Below are positions 38,128 through 46,955 of a stretch of 64,000 bases of DNA, in pieces. Source of the stretch: Tunturiibacter gelidiferens (GTDB lineage Bacteria; Acidobacteriota; Terriglobia; Terriglobales; Acidobacteriaceae); contig NZ_JACCCV010000001.1 of assembly GCF_013410115.1 (NCBI RefSeq), forward strand, positions 1,736,001 through 1,800,000. Reading direction: 5' to 3'. The position numbers were made by a program, and so were the translations under genes. Below the pieces are notes generated by a model that was given only the letters and a program-made list of their open reading frames with translations, had not been told where the DNA came from and made no database searches. Positions within the stretch are counted from its first letter, which is position 1, and each line of letters starts with the position of its first letter.

Positions 38128-39456
38128 TTATGCGAAGGGGTGTTCGAGCGAGGGGCTTTGCGGGGTGAACATTTTGCCGCCGTCTTCGGTGACGTGCCAG
38201 TCGTCTTCGAGGCGGACGCCGAACTCGCCGGGGAGGTAGATGCCGGGTTCGTCGGAGAAACACATGCCTGTGGCGAGGGGTGTGGTGTTGCCGCGGACGA
38301 GGTAGGGCCACTCGTGTCCGTCCATGCCGATGCCGTGGCCTACGCGATGAGTGAAGTACTTGTAGTCGGGGCCGTAGCCGGCGGCGGCGATGAGGTCGCG
38401 TGCGGCGGCGTCGATGGTGTGGCAGGGTGCGCCGGGATGGGCGGCGGCGAGGGCTGCGGATTGCGCCTTCAAGACGATGTCGAAGACCTTGCGGGCTTTG
38501 TCGAGCTTGGGGATGGTGGGGTCTCCGAGGACGAAGGTACGGGAGATATCAGATTGATAGCCTTCGACGGTGCAGCCGTCGTCGATGAGGATGATCTCTT
38601 CCTCGCGGATTACTTGCGGTTGTAACGACCCGTGGGGAAGCGCGGAGTACTCGCCTACCTGGCAGCTAGCGTCGCCGGTGACACCGCAACGGGTGTAGGC
38701 GAGGTCCACCATCTGGCTGAACTGGCGGTTAGTCATGCCGGGCTGCGCCGACTCATAGCAGGCTTTGTAGACGGATAGGGTGATGTTGTTGGCTAGCCGC
38801 ATGAGGGCTAGTTCGGCTGGAGACTTGATGCCGCGACAGCCGAAGGTGATGGGGGTAGCGCTGGTGGTGGTAAGTGCGGGGCTGGCGTGACTGATGCCGT
38901 CGGCGAAGACGAACTGGGTGCGTTCTTCGATTCCGATCTTTCCGGTAGCGAGGCCTGACTCTTTAAGTGCTTTGGCGAGGAGTTGGTAGGGGTCTTCGTC
39001 TTCGTTCCAGGTGTAGACGCGGGTGGTGGAGGCGGAGGGCAGAGCTGCGGGTTTGGCTTCCATACGTTCGCGAACGCGGCCTTCTTCAAAGACGGGGCAG
39101 ACGATGAAGGGAGCGCCGGTGGCGGGGAGGGACCAGGCGAAGAAGCGCTCGGACTGGCCCCAGCGGAGGCCGGTGAAGTAGGTGAGCGAGGTGCCGGTGG
39201 TGATGACGATGGCGTCGATGCTGTGCTGGTGCATGAGGGCGCGGGCGCGTTCGAGGCGGTGTTCGCGCTCGGCGAGGGTGATGGGGACGGCTTCGGCGCG
39301 TCGGTTAGTGAGAGCGGAGATAGCGGGTGGAAGCGAGGCTTCTGAGGTTGATGGGGCCGAGAGGCGTTGCGCTAGGAGAGGAGGCGCTGGGACAGAAAGA
39401 GACGAGGTGGCTGCTGCTGCTGTAGCGGACAGAAGGAAGCTTCGTCTGGAGGGCAT
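38128..39456 (-). CDS. Tat-exported M24 (Xaa-Pro) metallopeptidase
   Basis: The 442-residue protein starts with a Tat signal (MPSRRSFLLSATAAA). An N-terminal creatinase-like domain follows (about 60-215), then the pita-bread M24 domain with metal ligands Asp in LIDDGCTVEGYQSDISR, His in HRVGHGIGMDGHEWP and Glu in SDEPGIYLPGEFGVRLED. Such enzymes remove N-terminal residues before proline or act as related dipeptidases. Export suggests a role in scavenging peptides in the periplasm, like the M14 and CocE proteins nearby. Confidence 0.92.
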   Translation of the reverse strand: MPSRRSFLLSATAAAATSSLSVPAPPLLAQRLSAPSTSEASLPPAISALTNRRAEAVPITLAEREHRLERARALMHQHSIDAIVITTGTSLTYFTGLRWGQSERFFAWSLPATGAPFIVCPVFEEGRVRERMEAKPAALPSASTTRVYTWNEDEDPYQLLAKALKESGLATGKIGIEERTQFVFADGISHASPALTTTSATPITFGCRGIKSPAELALMRLANNITLSVYKACYESAQPGMTNRQFSQMVDLAYTRCGVTGDASCQVGEYSALPHGSLQPQVIREEEIILIDDGCTVEGYQSDISRTFVLGDPTIPKLDKARKVFDIVLKAQSAALAAAHPGAPCHTIDAAARDLIAAAGYGPDYKYFTHRVGHGIGMDGHEWPYLVRGNTTPLATGMCFSDEPGIYLPGEFGVRLEDDWHVTEDGGKMFTPQSPSLEHPFA

Positions 39457-39588
39457 GCGCGATTATAGCGGGTGATCATGCAAGGGAATTGATTCGCATG
39501 CAGACCTGCCAGTGCGGATGTGGGGTTGTGACGGTATGTGTGTCGAGGAAGGGATTCAGGCGGTCCCATCCTCGACAGGCGCACTGAT

Positions 39589-41199
39589 CTACCCTATGAC
39601 GGGGCCGCCCGCCTCCGGGGGTGAAGCGGCGAGAGGTACGCTGAGGATTGACTGCGGGATCTGGAGCTTTTGCGAAAGGTATTTGGTGGTTGTAGCGGCG
39701 AGCTTGCTGTTTTCGCCTCGAAGCAGCTGGAGTTCCTGGATGATCTCGACCAGAATGCGGATGCCGTCGCCGAGCTCGGGAGGAGGATCGGGCAAGTTGA
39801 AGATGAGGGGGATGCGGTTGACGAGTTTGTATTTGCCTAGCTCGTGGACGAAGTTGTGGAGGCATTGTTGGCGGTCGGTGTAGAAGCTGGGCTCGTAGAC
39901 GATTTTTTTGGTGTCGAGGGTGCCGCTCCCTATCTGGGAGACCGAGTCGGTTGAGCCGAAGGCCTCGGTTACATCGACCTGGATGGTGAGGTGCTCGTGC
40001 CCGGGGTGGGGGGAGCCGGTGTTGGTGAGGTCGAGCTCGCCAGCCGGTCCGGTGTAGGTGGAGGAGTTTGTCGGGATGCTCCAGTAGAGGTTGTCCTGAC
40101 CGGTGGTGCTCTGTGGGGCTTCGGGATGGGCGGCGAGGTCTACGGTGACGGGGGTCGTGATATTGATGGAGCCGCCGTTGTCGGCCTGCAGGCTGTTGAC
40201 GTGCCAGGAGAATTTGGGTTGGGCAAAGCCGGTGACCGAGGCGACGCAATGCAGCTTGCAGGTGAGATCGAGGACGGAGTAGCGGTAGTCTTTTGCGGGA
40301 CAGGTGAGGAAAGGACTGACGGTGACCCTTGGATCGACCAGCGGCTCGGCTACGGATTTGATCAGGTCTTCGGAGAAGCTTAAGAAGATGCTCCTGTTGT
40401 TGCCTTGCAGGATCGGGAAAGGGTTGTCGGAGAGGAGGCTGGTGTAATGCTGGGCTGTGTTGTAGGGCAGGTAGGTGTCGAGGAGCTGCTTAAAGGGGGT
40501 GAAGCCTCCGTTCTGGCCGGTGAGATTCTGATAGGTCAGCTCAGGGGTTGCCCCGCCTTTCTGAATAATGTTGGGAATGGTGAGGTCGAGTTGATCGTAT
40601 AGGTAGTAGAGGAAGAGGAGGGAGCAACCTAAGCTGGGCAGATCCGTGTCGGAAGCTCCGAGTTTGGTGACCCAGTCCGGGCGGGTGCTTTGCAGCCAGG
40701 TGTTGACGAAGGGAGCGCCGAGAATGTTGTAGTAGCCGACGGGATGGAGGAGTGCAGCAGCAAAGCGGGAGAGGGCCTCTCCGTCGCTCTGGGAAGGATG
40801 CCAGGTTATATTACCCGGGCCTGCTTTGATGTTGCGGTAGTTCATCAGGACCTCGATGATCTCAGCCACAAAAAGAGCCTGGACAGCGTCGTTGGCCTGA
40901 TCTTGATTGGTGGAGGAGTCGAAGGGGTTCATGCGGACGAAGGTGGTGCCGTCAGACTTGTAGCCGAAGTTGTGCGCGTAGGAGTCAGGTTCAATCTGGA
41001 GGGTGACGAGATTAGTTGGTCCGAAGCCGTCGTGGATGGCGAACCAGCTTCTCAGCTGGGTGAAGTCGGCCTCACAGGTTGCTTTGAGCTGTTGGGCGCG
41101 CTGCAGGACGTTGACGAAAGGGGTTGGGGGATTGGTGGTGTAGTTGGTGTCCTGGTAGTTGATGGTGAAGTTGGTGGTGTTGCCAAGGGTCTGGATCAT
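39589..41199 (-). CDS. Unknown large protein with C-terminal coiled coil
   Basis: I do not recognise this 536-residue protein. The first 250 residues are Asn/Gln/Thr-rich with a helical core (DAVQALFVAEIIEVLMNYRN); the middle has an immunoglobulin-like beta segment (DLTCKLHCVASVTGFAQP, FSWHVNSLQADNGG) with two Cys; the C-terminus has a short coiled coil (ILVEIIQELQLLRGENSKLA). There is no signal peptide. The ATG at 41199 follows AGGAG; an upstream ATG adds 14 residues. A surface, toxin-like or phage-tail-like role is possible, but nothing here proves it. Confidence 0.7.
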   Translation of the reverse strand: MIQTLGNTTNFTINYQDTNYTTNPPTPFVNVLQRAQQLKATCEADFTQLRSWFAIHDGFGPTNLVTLQIEPDSYAHNFGYKSDGTTFVRMNPFDSSTNQDQANDAVQALFVAEIIEVLMNYRNIKAGPGNITWHPSQSDGEALSRFAAALLHPVGYYNILGAPFVNTWLQSTRPDWVTKLGASDTDLPSLGCSLLFLYYLYDQLDLTIPNIIQKGGATPELTYQNLTGQNGGFTPFKQLLDTYLPYNTAQHYTSLLSDNPFPILQGNNRSIFLSFSEDLIKSVAEPLVDPRVTVSPFLTCPAKDYRYSVLDLTCKLHCVASVTGFAQPKFSWHVNSLQADNGGSINITTPVTVDLAAHPEAPQSTTGQDNLYWSIPTNSSTYTGPAGELDLTNTGSPHPGHEHLTIQVDVTEAFGSTDSVSQIGSGTLDTKKIVYEPSFYTDRQQCLHNFVHELGKYKLVNRIPLIFNLPDPPPELGDGIRILVEIIQELQLLRGENSKLAATTTKYLSQKLQIPQSILSVPLAASPPEAGGPVIG

Positions 41200-41438
41200 G
41201 GGAGGGCTCCTGGGGTGCAGGATTTGAGAAGCGTGGCCCAAGAAGGTGGCGACGACGAGGGAAGGCCGGAAGTCCCGGGGGAGGTACTGTTACCCGATGA
41301 GGGGGAAAAGATAACACTCCAGGGATGGCGTGTAAAGTGTGGTGTTCCCAGCTAGCGGCGCGATAATCGGCTTACTGTACTGAATATTGCACGGATGATA
41401 GGCTTCGATTCTGGGATCCGAGCAGACCAAAATTTCAA

Positions 41439-42482
41439 ATGCGAGACGTGAGCATGGCGATGATTACGACGGTGCAGCAGCATATTTTGCAGCAGCAACA
41501 GGAGATGTTGAAGTCTACGGGGCGTGAGCCTACGGGGACATTCAGCTGGTTGCTGAGCGGGATTACGCTGGCCGCGAAGATGATTGAGGCAAAGATTCGG
41601 TCGGCGGGATTGAGCGATGTGTATGGCGCGTTTGGCGCGGAGAATGTGCAGGGGGAGCAGCAGCAGAAGCTGGATGTTTATGCGAATCAGGCTCTGCTGC
41701 ATTGCCTGGGGCTGCGGGACAGCGTTGCGGCGCTGGTGAGCGAAGAGGATGAGGAGCCGGTGACGTTCAACCGGGATGCGGAGACGGGGAAGTACATTAT
41801 CGTGTTCGATCCGCTGGATGGGTCGAGCAATATTGACGTGAACGTAAATGTGGGGACGATCTTCAGCGTACTGCGGAGGATGCCTGCGGAGCTGGGGACG
41901 CTGGAGGAGTCGATTCTGCAGCCGGGGTTTCGACAGGTTGCTGCGGGTTATGTGGTGTATGGGCCTTCGACGGTGCTGGTGTATACGACGGGGAATGGTG
42001 TGCACGGATTTACGCTCGATCCCACGATTGGGGCGTTTGTGCTGAGCAACGAGAAGATGAGGATGCCGGAGCAGGGAAGTTACTACTCGGTGAATGAGGC
42101 GAATGCTGCGGGGTGGCCGGAGGAGTATCGCGGGTATGTGGAGATGTTGCGGACGGGTGGGTTGAAGAAGGAGTATAGCTCGCGGTATATCGGGAGTCTG
42201 GTGGCGGACTTTCATCGGACGCTGTTGAAGGGGGGGGTGTTTTTGTATCCGCCGACTTTGAAGCAGCCGAAGGGAAAGTTGCGGCTGTTGTATGAGGCGA
42301 ATCCGCTGGCATTTATTGCAGAGCAGGCGGGTGGGATGGCGACATATGGTGCGGGGCGGATTCTGGATATCAAGCCGGAGGGGATTCATCAGCGGACGCC
42401 GTTTTGTGTGGGGAGCAGGCGGGAGATGGAGGCTTTGGTGGCGGCGGTTAGTCCGGCGGCTACTTCGGCGAGTGCACGGTGA
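41439..42482 (+). CDS. fbp: Class I fructose-1,6-bisphosphatase
   Basis: Gluconeogenic phosphatase of 347 residues. The metal-binding signatures are VSEEDEEPV and FDPLDGSSNIDVNVNVGTIF; the substrate-binding region includes YIGSLVADFHRTLLKGGVFL and the final KLRLLYEANPLAFIAEQAGG. Three in-frame ATGs (41439, 41454, 41460) precede MITTVQQH and the exact start is open. The stop overlaps the start of a small downstream gene. Confidence 0.95.
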   Translation: MRDVSMAMITTVQQHILQQQQEMLKSTGREPTGTFSWLLSGITLAAKMIEAKIRSAGLSDVYGAFGAENVQGEQQQKLDVYANQALLHCLGLRDSVAALVSEEDEEPVTFNRDAETGKYIIVFDPLDGSSNIDVNVNVGTIFSVLRRMPAELGTLEESILQPGFRQVAAGYVVYGPSTVLVYTTGNGVHGFTLDPTIGAFVLSNEKMRMPEQGSYYSVNEANAAGWPEEYRGYVEMLRTGGLKKEYSSRYIGSLVADFHRTLLKGGVFLYPPTLKQPKGKLRLLYEANPLAFIAEQAGGMATYGAGRILDIKPEGIHQRTPFCVGSRREMEALVAAVSPAATSASAR

Positions 42483-42739
42483 GTTCCTTTGCGGCTGAGG
42501 TGATTGATATTCGTGAGGAGTCTCGCGTGGCGGGGCGTCAGCGGTGGCAGATGGCGCTGGATCGGACAGAGTTTGTTGCGGGCGATGTTGGGGTGCTGGA
42601 GGCTGTGGCGCGGAGTGGGGCTCGGCTGGTGGTTCCGGTGCTTGGGGTGGTGATGGATGCGGGTGAGGTGTGGCATGTGGTGGAGAAACCGCTGGCTGCT
42701 GGGACTGCTGTGATGGGGCGGGTGGGTGTTTTGCCGTGA
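42479..42739 (+). CDS. Small unknown protein coupled to fbp
   Basis: The 86-residue soluble protein starts at a GTG overlapping the fbp stop by four bases (GTGA), suggesting translational coupling. It has a short acidic N-terminus, DIREESRVAGRQRWQMALDR and a Val/Gly-rich C-terminus. I recognise no family. Confidence 0.6.
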   Translation: MSSFAAEVIDIREESRVAGRQRWQMALDRTEFVAGDVGVLEAVARSGARLVVPVLGVVMDAGEVWHVVEKPLAAGTAVMGRVGVLP

Positions 42740-42809
42740 GTGGGTTTGGCGTGAGGCGGAAAAGATATAGCCTTTTATCAGTCCTAGGCAGATGCCGGAG
42801 GGATTTGCG

Positions 42810-43019
42810 ATGAAGAGATCATGGGAAACGGAGAGTGGGCATCTCGCCTGCAGTTGGTCTGAGGAAGGGCAGCAAGTCTGGTACGACCTGCGTTGGATGC
42901 AGGAGACTTCAAGTATTCAGGGCGGGTACCTGTTGCCCGTTCCGGATTTTGCGAGTAAGAGTCCATTTGGGGGAGGCTCCTGGTTCCAACCTCGTACCGC
43001 CTACGGCGATTCCGAATAG
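42810..43019 (+). CDS. Short Trp-rich protein, possibly real
   Basis: The 69-residue frame from the ATG at 42810 is rich in Trp and Ser, with WSEEGQQVWYDLRWMQETS and a PFGGGSWFQP ending. I recall similar short acidobacterial hypotheticals, but cannot confirm. It ends 36 bp before the casposon target duplication. Confidence 0.45.
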   Translation: MKRSWETESGHLACSWSEEGQQVWYDLRWMQETSSIQGGYLLPVPDFASKSPFGGGSWFQPRTAYGDSE

Positions 43020-43054
43020 GTCTGGAGATTCAAACTGACCCTTTACTGTAAGGT

Positions 43055-43068
43055 CTCCTCGGTTTGAG
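43055..43068 (+). repeat. Target-site duplication, left copy
   Basis: CTCCTCGGTTTGAG (14 bp) directly precedes the left terminal inverted repeat and is identical to 59437-59450. The preceding and following bases differ at the two sites, so 14 bp is the full match. Confidence 0.92.
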
Positions 43069-43101
43069 GGGATAGGAGATAGGGGTCTGTAAAACTGCCC
43101 T
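43069..43101 (+). repeat. Left terminal inverted repeat (33 bp)
   Basis: Begins GGGATAGGAGATAG and ends AAAACTGCCCT. Against the reverse complement of 59404-59436 it matches 29 of 33 positions, with differences only at positions 15, 18, 20 and 21. Confidence 0.93.
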
Positions 43102-43214
43102 TTCGCCGCCCTGGGTGACGATTTGCCGCGAACAAATGAGAGGCCGAAGTGCGACTAGCTATCAGAATGCCCGCTGTCACCATCCCCGATGGCTGAGCGC
43201 CTATCAAATTCAAA

Positions 43215-43487
43215 ATGCTTTATAGTGTCGTCATGCCTCGCGGACTGAATATGACTTTTAAAGCAGAGCTCTTGCATGAGGGGCAAAACTTTCTTCTCGA
43301 ATTCATTCAATTGTTGGGGTTTTTGTTGATTTTGAAGGTTGGTGAATTTTTGGTCGGACTTCTTTTCCATAGCGCGTTTGTTTTCGGGCGCTTTCCTAAA
43401 GAGTGGCTGTTTGATGCAGGGGACATAGGTTTAGTAGCTTGTTTTAGCCTACGAGCCTGTCTGCGCCTTTTAGGCTTACGAGCTTGA
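43215..43487 (+). CDS. Small hydrophobic protein, element left arm
   Basis: The 90-residue frame has one clear membrane helix (FIQLLGFLLILKVGEFLVGLL) and a second hydrophobic patch. It ends 4 bp before the next gene, which suggests an operon. The start is uncertain (ATG at 43215, 43233 or 43251). No family recognised; weak support. Confidence 0.4.
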   Translation: MLYSVVMPRGLNMTFKAELLHEGQNFLLEFIQLLGFLLILKVGEFLVGLLFHSAFVFGRFPKEWLFDAGDIGLVACFSLRACLRLLGLRA

Positions 43488-43491
43488 ATAT

Positions 43492-44274
43492 ATGAGGCGA
43501 ATCCAGATTATTTTTCAACGACTTGTCGACCGTTTGACGGTTACAGGCTTCTTAGGCGCGACCTACGTATATGCATCATTCGTTTTCGGTTCAATACTCC
43601 TCGCAGTTGCTATATTGGGTGCTTACGCCTTCATCTATCCTGCTGATGGCGTCAGGCGAAACGATGTTCCAGTTGGGGATCGCCCCGCCCCACCGGTTCG
43701 TACCCAACCCGTAGAGCAACCATCAGAACAAAAGAACGCGCCTCACTCTAAGGTAGAAGCTAACATGTCGGAACGGGAGCGCCCACAAGCCACGGATCAA
43801 AAAAATCCATCTACGGCCGAATCGCTCGGCACTTCAAGGACGACACGGCACTTGTGGTGGGAACTCATCGCCGTGGCAATCTGCGGAGCCCTTGGTGGCT
43901 TTGTGAATGTATTTATTGGAGACTCTGGTCTCCACTTGCCTACAATAGATCAGGGCGTCTTTCGCCCAGGATATATCGGGGTCGTGTTTGTGGGATCGAT
44001 GGCTGCTGTGGTCGCTTGGCTAGCGACACAAACTTCTGTACTTGTGGGAGAATTAGCATTGTCGCCAAAAGCTTCGCTGCGACTTTCTGAGTTGAGCACT
44101 GCGATCATCGTGGGCTTTGGTGGTGCACGATGGTTCAAGTCCGAAACTGAGACGACGATTTTTCGCAAGATTGCTGTGGTTGCTGCGAGCAAAGAGGCCA
44201 ATACCGAGGCGGCGGCGGCAATCGCGTCAGGAACTCCCCTTGAGGCTCTCACAGCTGCTAACCGAATGCACTGA
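43492..44274 (+). CDS. Membrane protein, extended paralogue of host gene 33912-34343
   Basis: The 260-residue protein has an N-terminal part of about 120 residues (one membrane helix around 25-48 and a charged, proline/Glu-rich linker) fused to a C-terminal part almost matching the chromosomal protein at 33912. GGFVNVFIGDSGLHLP, RPGYIGVV, RLSELSTAI and GFGGARWFKSE are shared. About 80% of 137 aligned residues are identical by eye. The function is unknown. The pattern suggests that the element picked up, or the host received, a copy. Confidence 0.78.
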   Translation: MRRIQIIFQRLVDRLTVTGFLGATYVYASFVFGSILLAVAILGAYAFIYPADGVRRNDVPVGDRPAPPVRTQPVEQPSEQKNAPHSKVEANMSERERPQATDQKNPSTAESLGTSRTTRHLWWELIAVAICGALGGFVNVFIGDSGLHLPTIDQGVFRPGYIGVVFVGSMAAVVAWLATQTSVLVGELALSPKASLRLSELSTAIIVGFGGARWFKSETETTIFRKIAVVAASKEANTEAAAAIASGTPLEALTAANRMH

Positions 44275-44489
44275 CGCTGGTGGACTCCACCCGTTTTCCA
44301 TGGTGTCGTAAGAGATCAATTTGGATTGACCCTAGCCAGGTCCCAAATCCGCGCACCGCGAGTGACGCGGACCGCTGGCCGAGAGAGAGCCCCAAAACTG
44401 CCCCTCCTCAAGATTCTCCATAGCAACAGGAAGTCTTACCCTACCCTCAAAAATAACCGAGTAACAACGCTTACTTCACCGATGGGGGT

Positions 44490-46045
44490 CTAAATGTTCC
44501 GGACTGCTAGTGTCAGATGAACGATGACATCGTTGATTTTTGCATTTTGCCCGTAAACAATTTTAGGACTTTGTATTGGCGGTGGATTTGCTGAAAACGA
44601 CAGCGGCTGGGAACTGGATGCCACTGCCACCATCCATTCTCCAATCGGACTGACGTTGTGAAGAGAAAGTGTACCCACTAAATCTGGTACACGCTGGCTA
44701 TCTAAGCGTTGTACGCGTCCAACTCTGACAGGAGGCGTTGTACTTTGATCGATCGTCCTCGATGTCCCGTCTAGGTGCACAACGGTTCCCTTTATCGGAG
44801 CCATGAGTAATGATTGAAATATTGCGTTGGAGCTTTCTGATTCAACTGTTACGCTAATACCCCTTAGTCGAACATGGGCTTGGGATGGAAATAGGGATAG
44901 AGGGATCGTAATCTTCCATTTTCCCCCCTGCTTATCTGGGTCTAAACCAGCACTCCAACCTGCGCCTATCAAACTTCGTACGGATACGGGAAAGATGTAA
45001 TTTTGCTCTTGAGCACTGAATCGTAAGAGCCATTCCATTCCTGCGCGTATAGCTAACAGGGAATTATCGAAAATGCAGTCTGCATCGTCCAAAGCGAGTT
45101 TGTACCCATATATATCCCTAACTTGATCGACGGGATGCGAGCTAATGCAGTTTCGAAATCCTGTTTGAACCTTTTTTGCAAAATTGTACGTCGCTCTTCA
45201 AAGTTAATAATTCCACCGTTATCAGTAAAAGCTTGCAACTTCAGCGCATTGATTCTTCTTGCAGCCTCGGTTCTACGTCGGCGGTACGTGATGTCAACAT
45301 TATCGTAGCTTGCCTTGGACACTGCTGCAGTGGCTCGATCCCAAGACCCCCACTGTGTCCCCTCGGTACTGGTAGCTTGTAGGAAGGCTTCAGTACCCGG
45401 TATATCTGTGGGCAAAGCAGGATAGCCCTGTCCGTTCGTCGCAAGACTTGCAAGCTTATCGATGATTCGATTACTCGGATCTGGATCACTGTCGCTTTGA
45501 GCAATAAAATCCCCGAGAGATTGAATGAGTGGAAATGCATAGTATCCGCTCGCAACTTCATCTCCATGAACATCATCTAGATCTGAGAATTCCAAAAGCT
45601 GAAGTTGAGTAGCTAAGCTTCTTTCTCCTAGTCCTTGCCATTCCGCTCTAGTAGCAATACCTCTTTCAAGGAGGGATGCCATCTGCCCTAGAAGCTGTTC
45701 GACTTGGTGATAGCGAAAATCGGTGTTTGGCACCTGAGGCAGCCTGATACCACTATCTATTCTTCCGGTCTTGAGGCCTATCCCTCTGACCGTTTCTTTC
45801 CTCTTTTTCAATACATCACCTTGGTTTAGGTCTTCAAGTGGCGCAAAAGGATCTACCGCTGGCCCAACCGGCACAAGGGAAGCTTCACCCTGCCAGTCGC
45901 GTTGGGTAAAGGGAATAAAATTCGGTCCCGGAGGTGCGTCAGCTGTAATTTTTATTGCCTTGCCAGGCTTCTTCTTGTGAGTCAGTGTCGATTGTCCGGC
46001 TGTCATCAGAGCTATAAATCCTCTTCGCGATATGTTATTTGTCAT
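44490..46045 (-). pseudogene. Tat-signal protein of unknown function, split by an AT-repeat frameshift
   Basis: The frame starting at 46045 (RBS GAGGAAATCC) begins MTNNISRRGFIALMTAG, a Tat-type signal, and runs 330 codons to a stop near 45053. A second frame, 44490-45092, continues without its own start signal. The break falls in an (AT)4 run at 45108-45115: removing one AT joins the frames as LGIYGYKLALDDADCIFDN, giving about 515 residues. Either the gene is inactivated, or it is phase-variable, or the assembly has a slip. The domain is not recognised; the C-terminal half is beta-rich. It lies 12 bp behind the 46058-46798 gene. Confidence 0.7.
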
Positions 46046-46057
46046 GGATTTCCTCGG

Positions 46058-46798
46058 TCATTTCAATCTCGACAGCTGTTGACGATCTTCGTCCCAAAGG
46101 TTTGGGGACGGTGTGGGGAAACCAGTCGGCACAGGCCGCGAATCCTCAGCATCGGTCTCGTGTTCGATACCCATGACGGCGGCTGAACGTGTGAGCACGT
46201 CATCAATTCCCTCTTGAACAGTTACGCCAATCTCGAAACCAGGTTCAAGTAGGGCGTCAGCACCCGCAACACCACCGGGTAGGCCCCCGATCATGGTGCC
46301 CGCTGCGAATCCTATGAGCGCGCCAACTGCGGCACCAAGCGCACCTGCCGCAAGGGTATTGGTATCGGGTAAGTACAAACCTGACAGATCGGTATGACCG
46401 GTGGAAAGGCCTCCAATCGAGACGCCGAGAGAATAGAAATCCAGGGCGTCACGCGCAAACTCCTTATCGAAATCTCCAAAGGCGCTAGCGAACTGAAAGT
46501 CCTGGGGGTTTCCCAAACGAAAATCTAAGCTTCCAGCGGGATTTGCGAAATCGTTTCCGATTTCTGGGAGCACCAGCCCTGTACCGTTTGGATTATCTAT
46601 TCCAGAACTCTGCTGATTGAGCAAATTCGGCGCTTGGTCCGAGCCTGGAACGGCAGATCCTTCGCCTGCAGCCGGAGACGTCGAATCGTTGGGCTGGGGC
46701 GTGGGTTGCGGGGAAGGAATATCGTCATCGTCATCATCGTCATCACCTGCTAGGAAAAAGCTGACCAGCCGTGAGCCCAATCTCCATGAGGCTAGCAT
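46058..46798 (-). CDS. Unknown protein with poly-Asp tract and glycine-zipper helix
   Basis: The 246-residue protein begins with a short hydrophobic start, then eight consecutive Asp encoded by GAT/GAC repeats and a Pro/Ser/Asn-rich spacer. A folded-looking middle and a glycine-zipper hydrophobic hairpin follow (AAGALGAAVGALIGFAAG, MIGGLPGGVAGA). Glycine-zipper segments are typical of membrane-inserting proteins. I recognise no family. It is the first gene of a unit with the Tat-signal gene. Confidence 0.65.
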   Translation of the reverse strand: MLASWRLGSRLVSFFLAGDDDDDDDDIPSPQPTPQPNDSTSPAAGEGSAVPGSDQAPNLLNQQSSGIDNPNGTGLVLPEIGNDFANPAGSLDFRLGNPQDFQFASAFGDFDKEFARDALDFYSLGVSIGGLSTGHTDLSGLYLPDTNTLAAGALGAAVGALIGFAAGTMIGGLPGGVAGADALLEPGFEIGVTVQEGIDDVLTRSAAVMGIEHETDAEDSRPVPTGFPTPSPNLWDEDRQQLSRLK

Positions 46799-46955
46799 CC
46801 GATCCTAATCTCCACGCAATGGGGCTCTGACAATAGACGTAATCTTCCGATTAAACTGGCTGGTCGTCAACGCATTTAACCATAGTTATGCCGGGAAGTG
46901 TTGTGCACGTCGTAAGTAGCTTGGTGTCGCTGAGCACTAGCGGAGGTCTACGGAC

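Noticed and set aside
45053..46045. Two separate genes at 44490-45092 and 45053-46045
   Set aside because: The downstream frame has no start signal, and removal of one AT in the (AT)4 run joins both into one protein.
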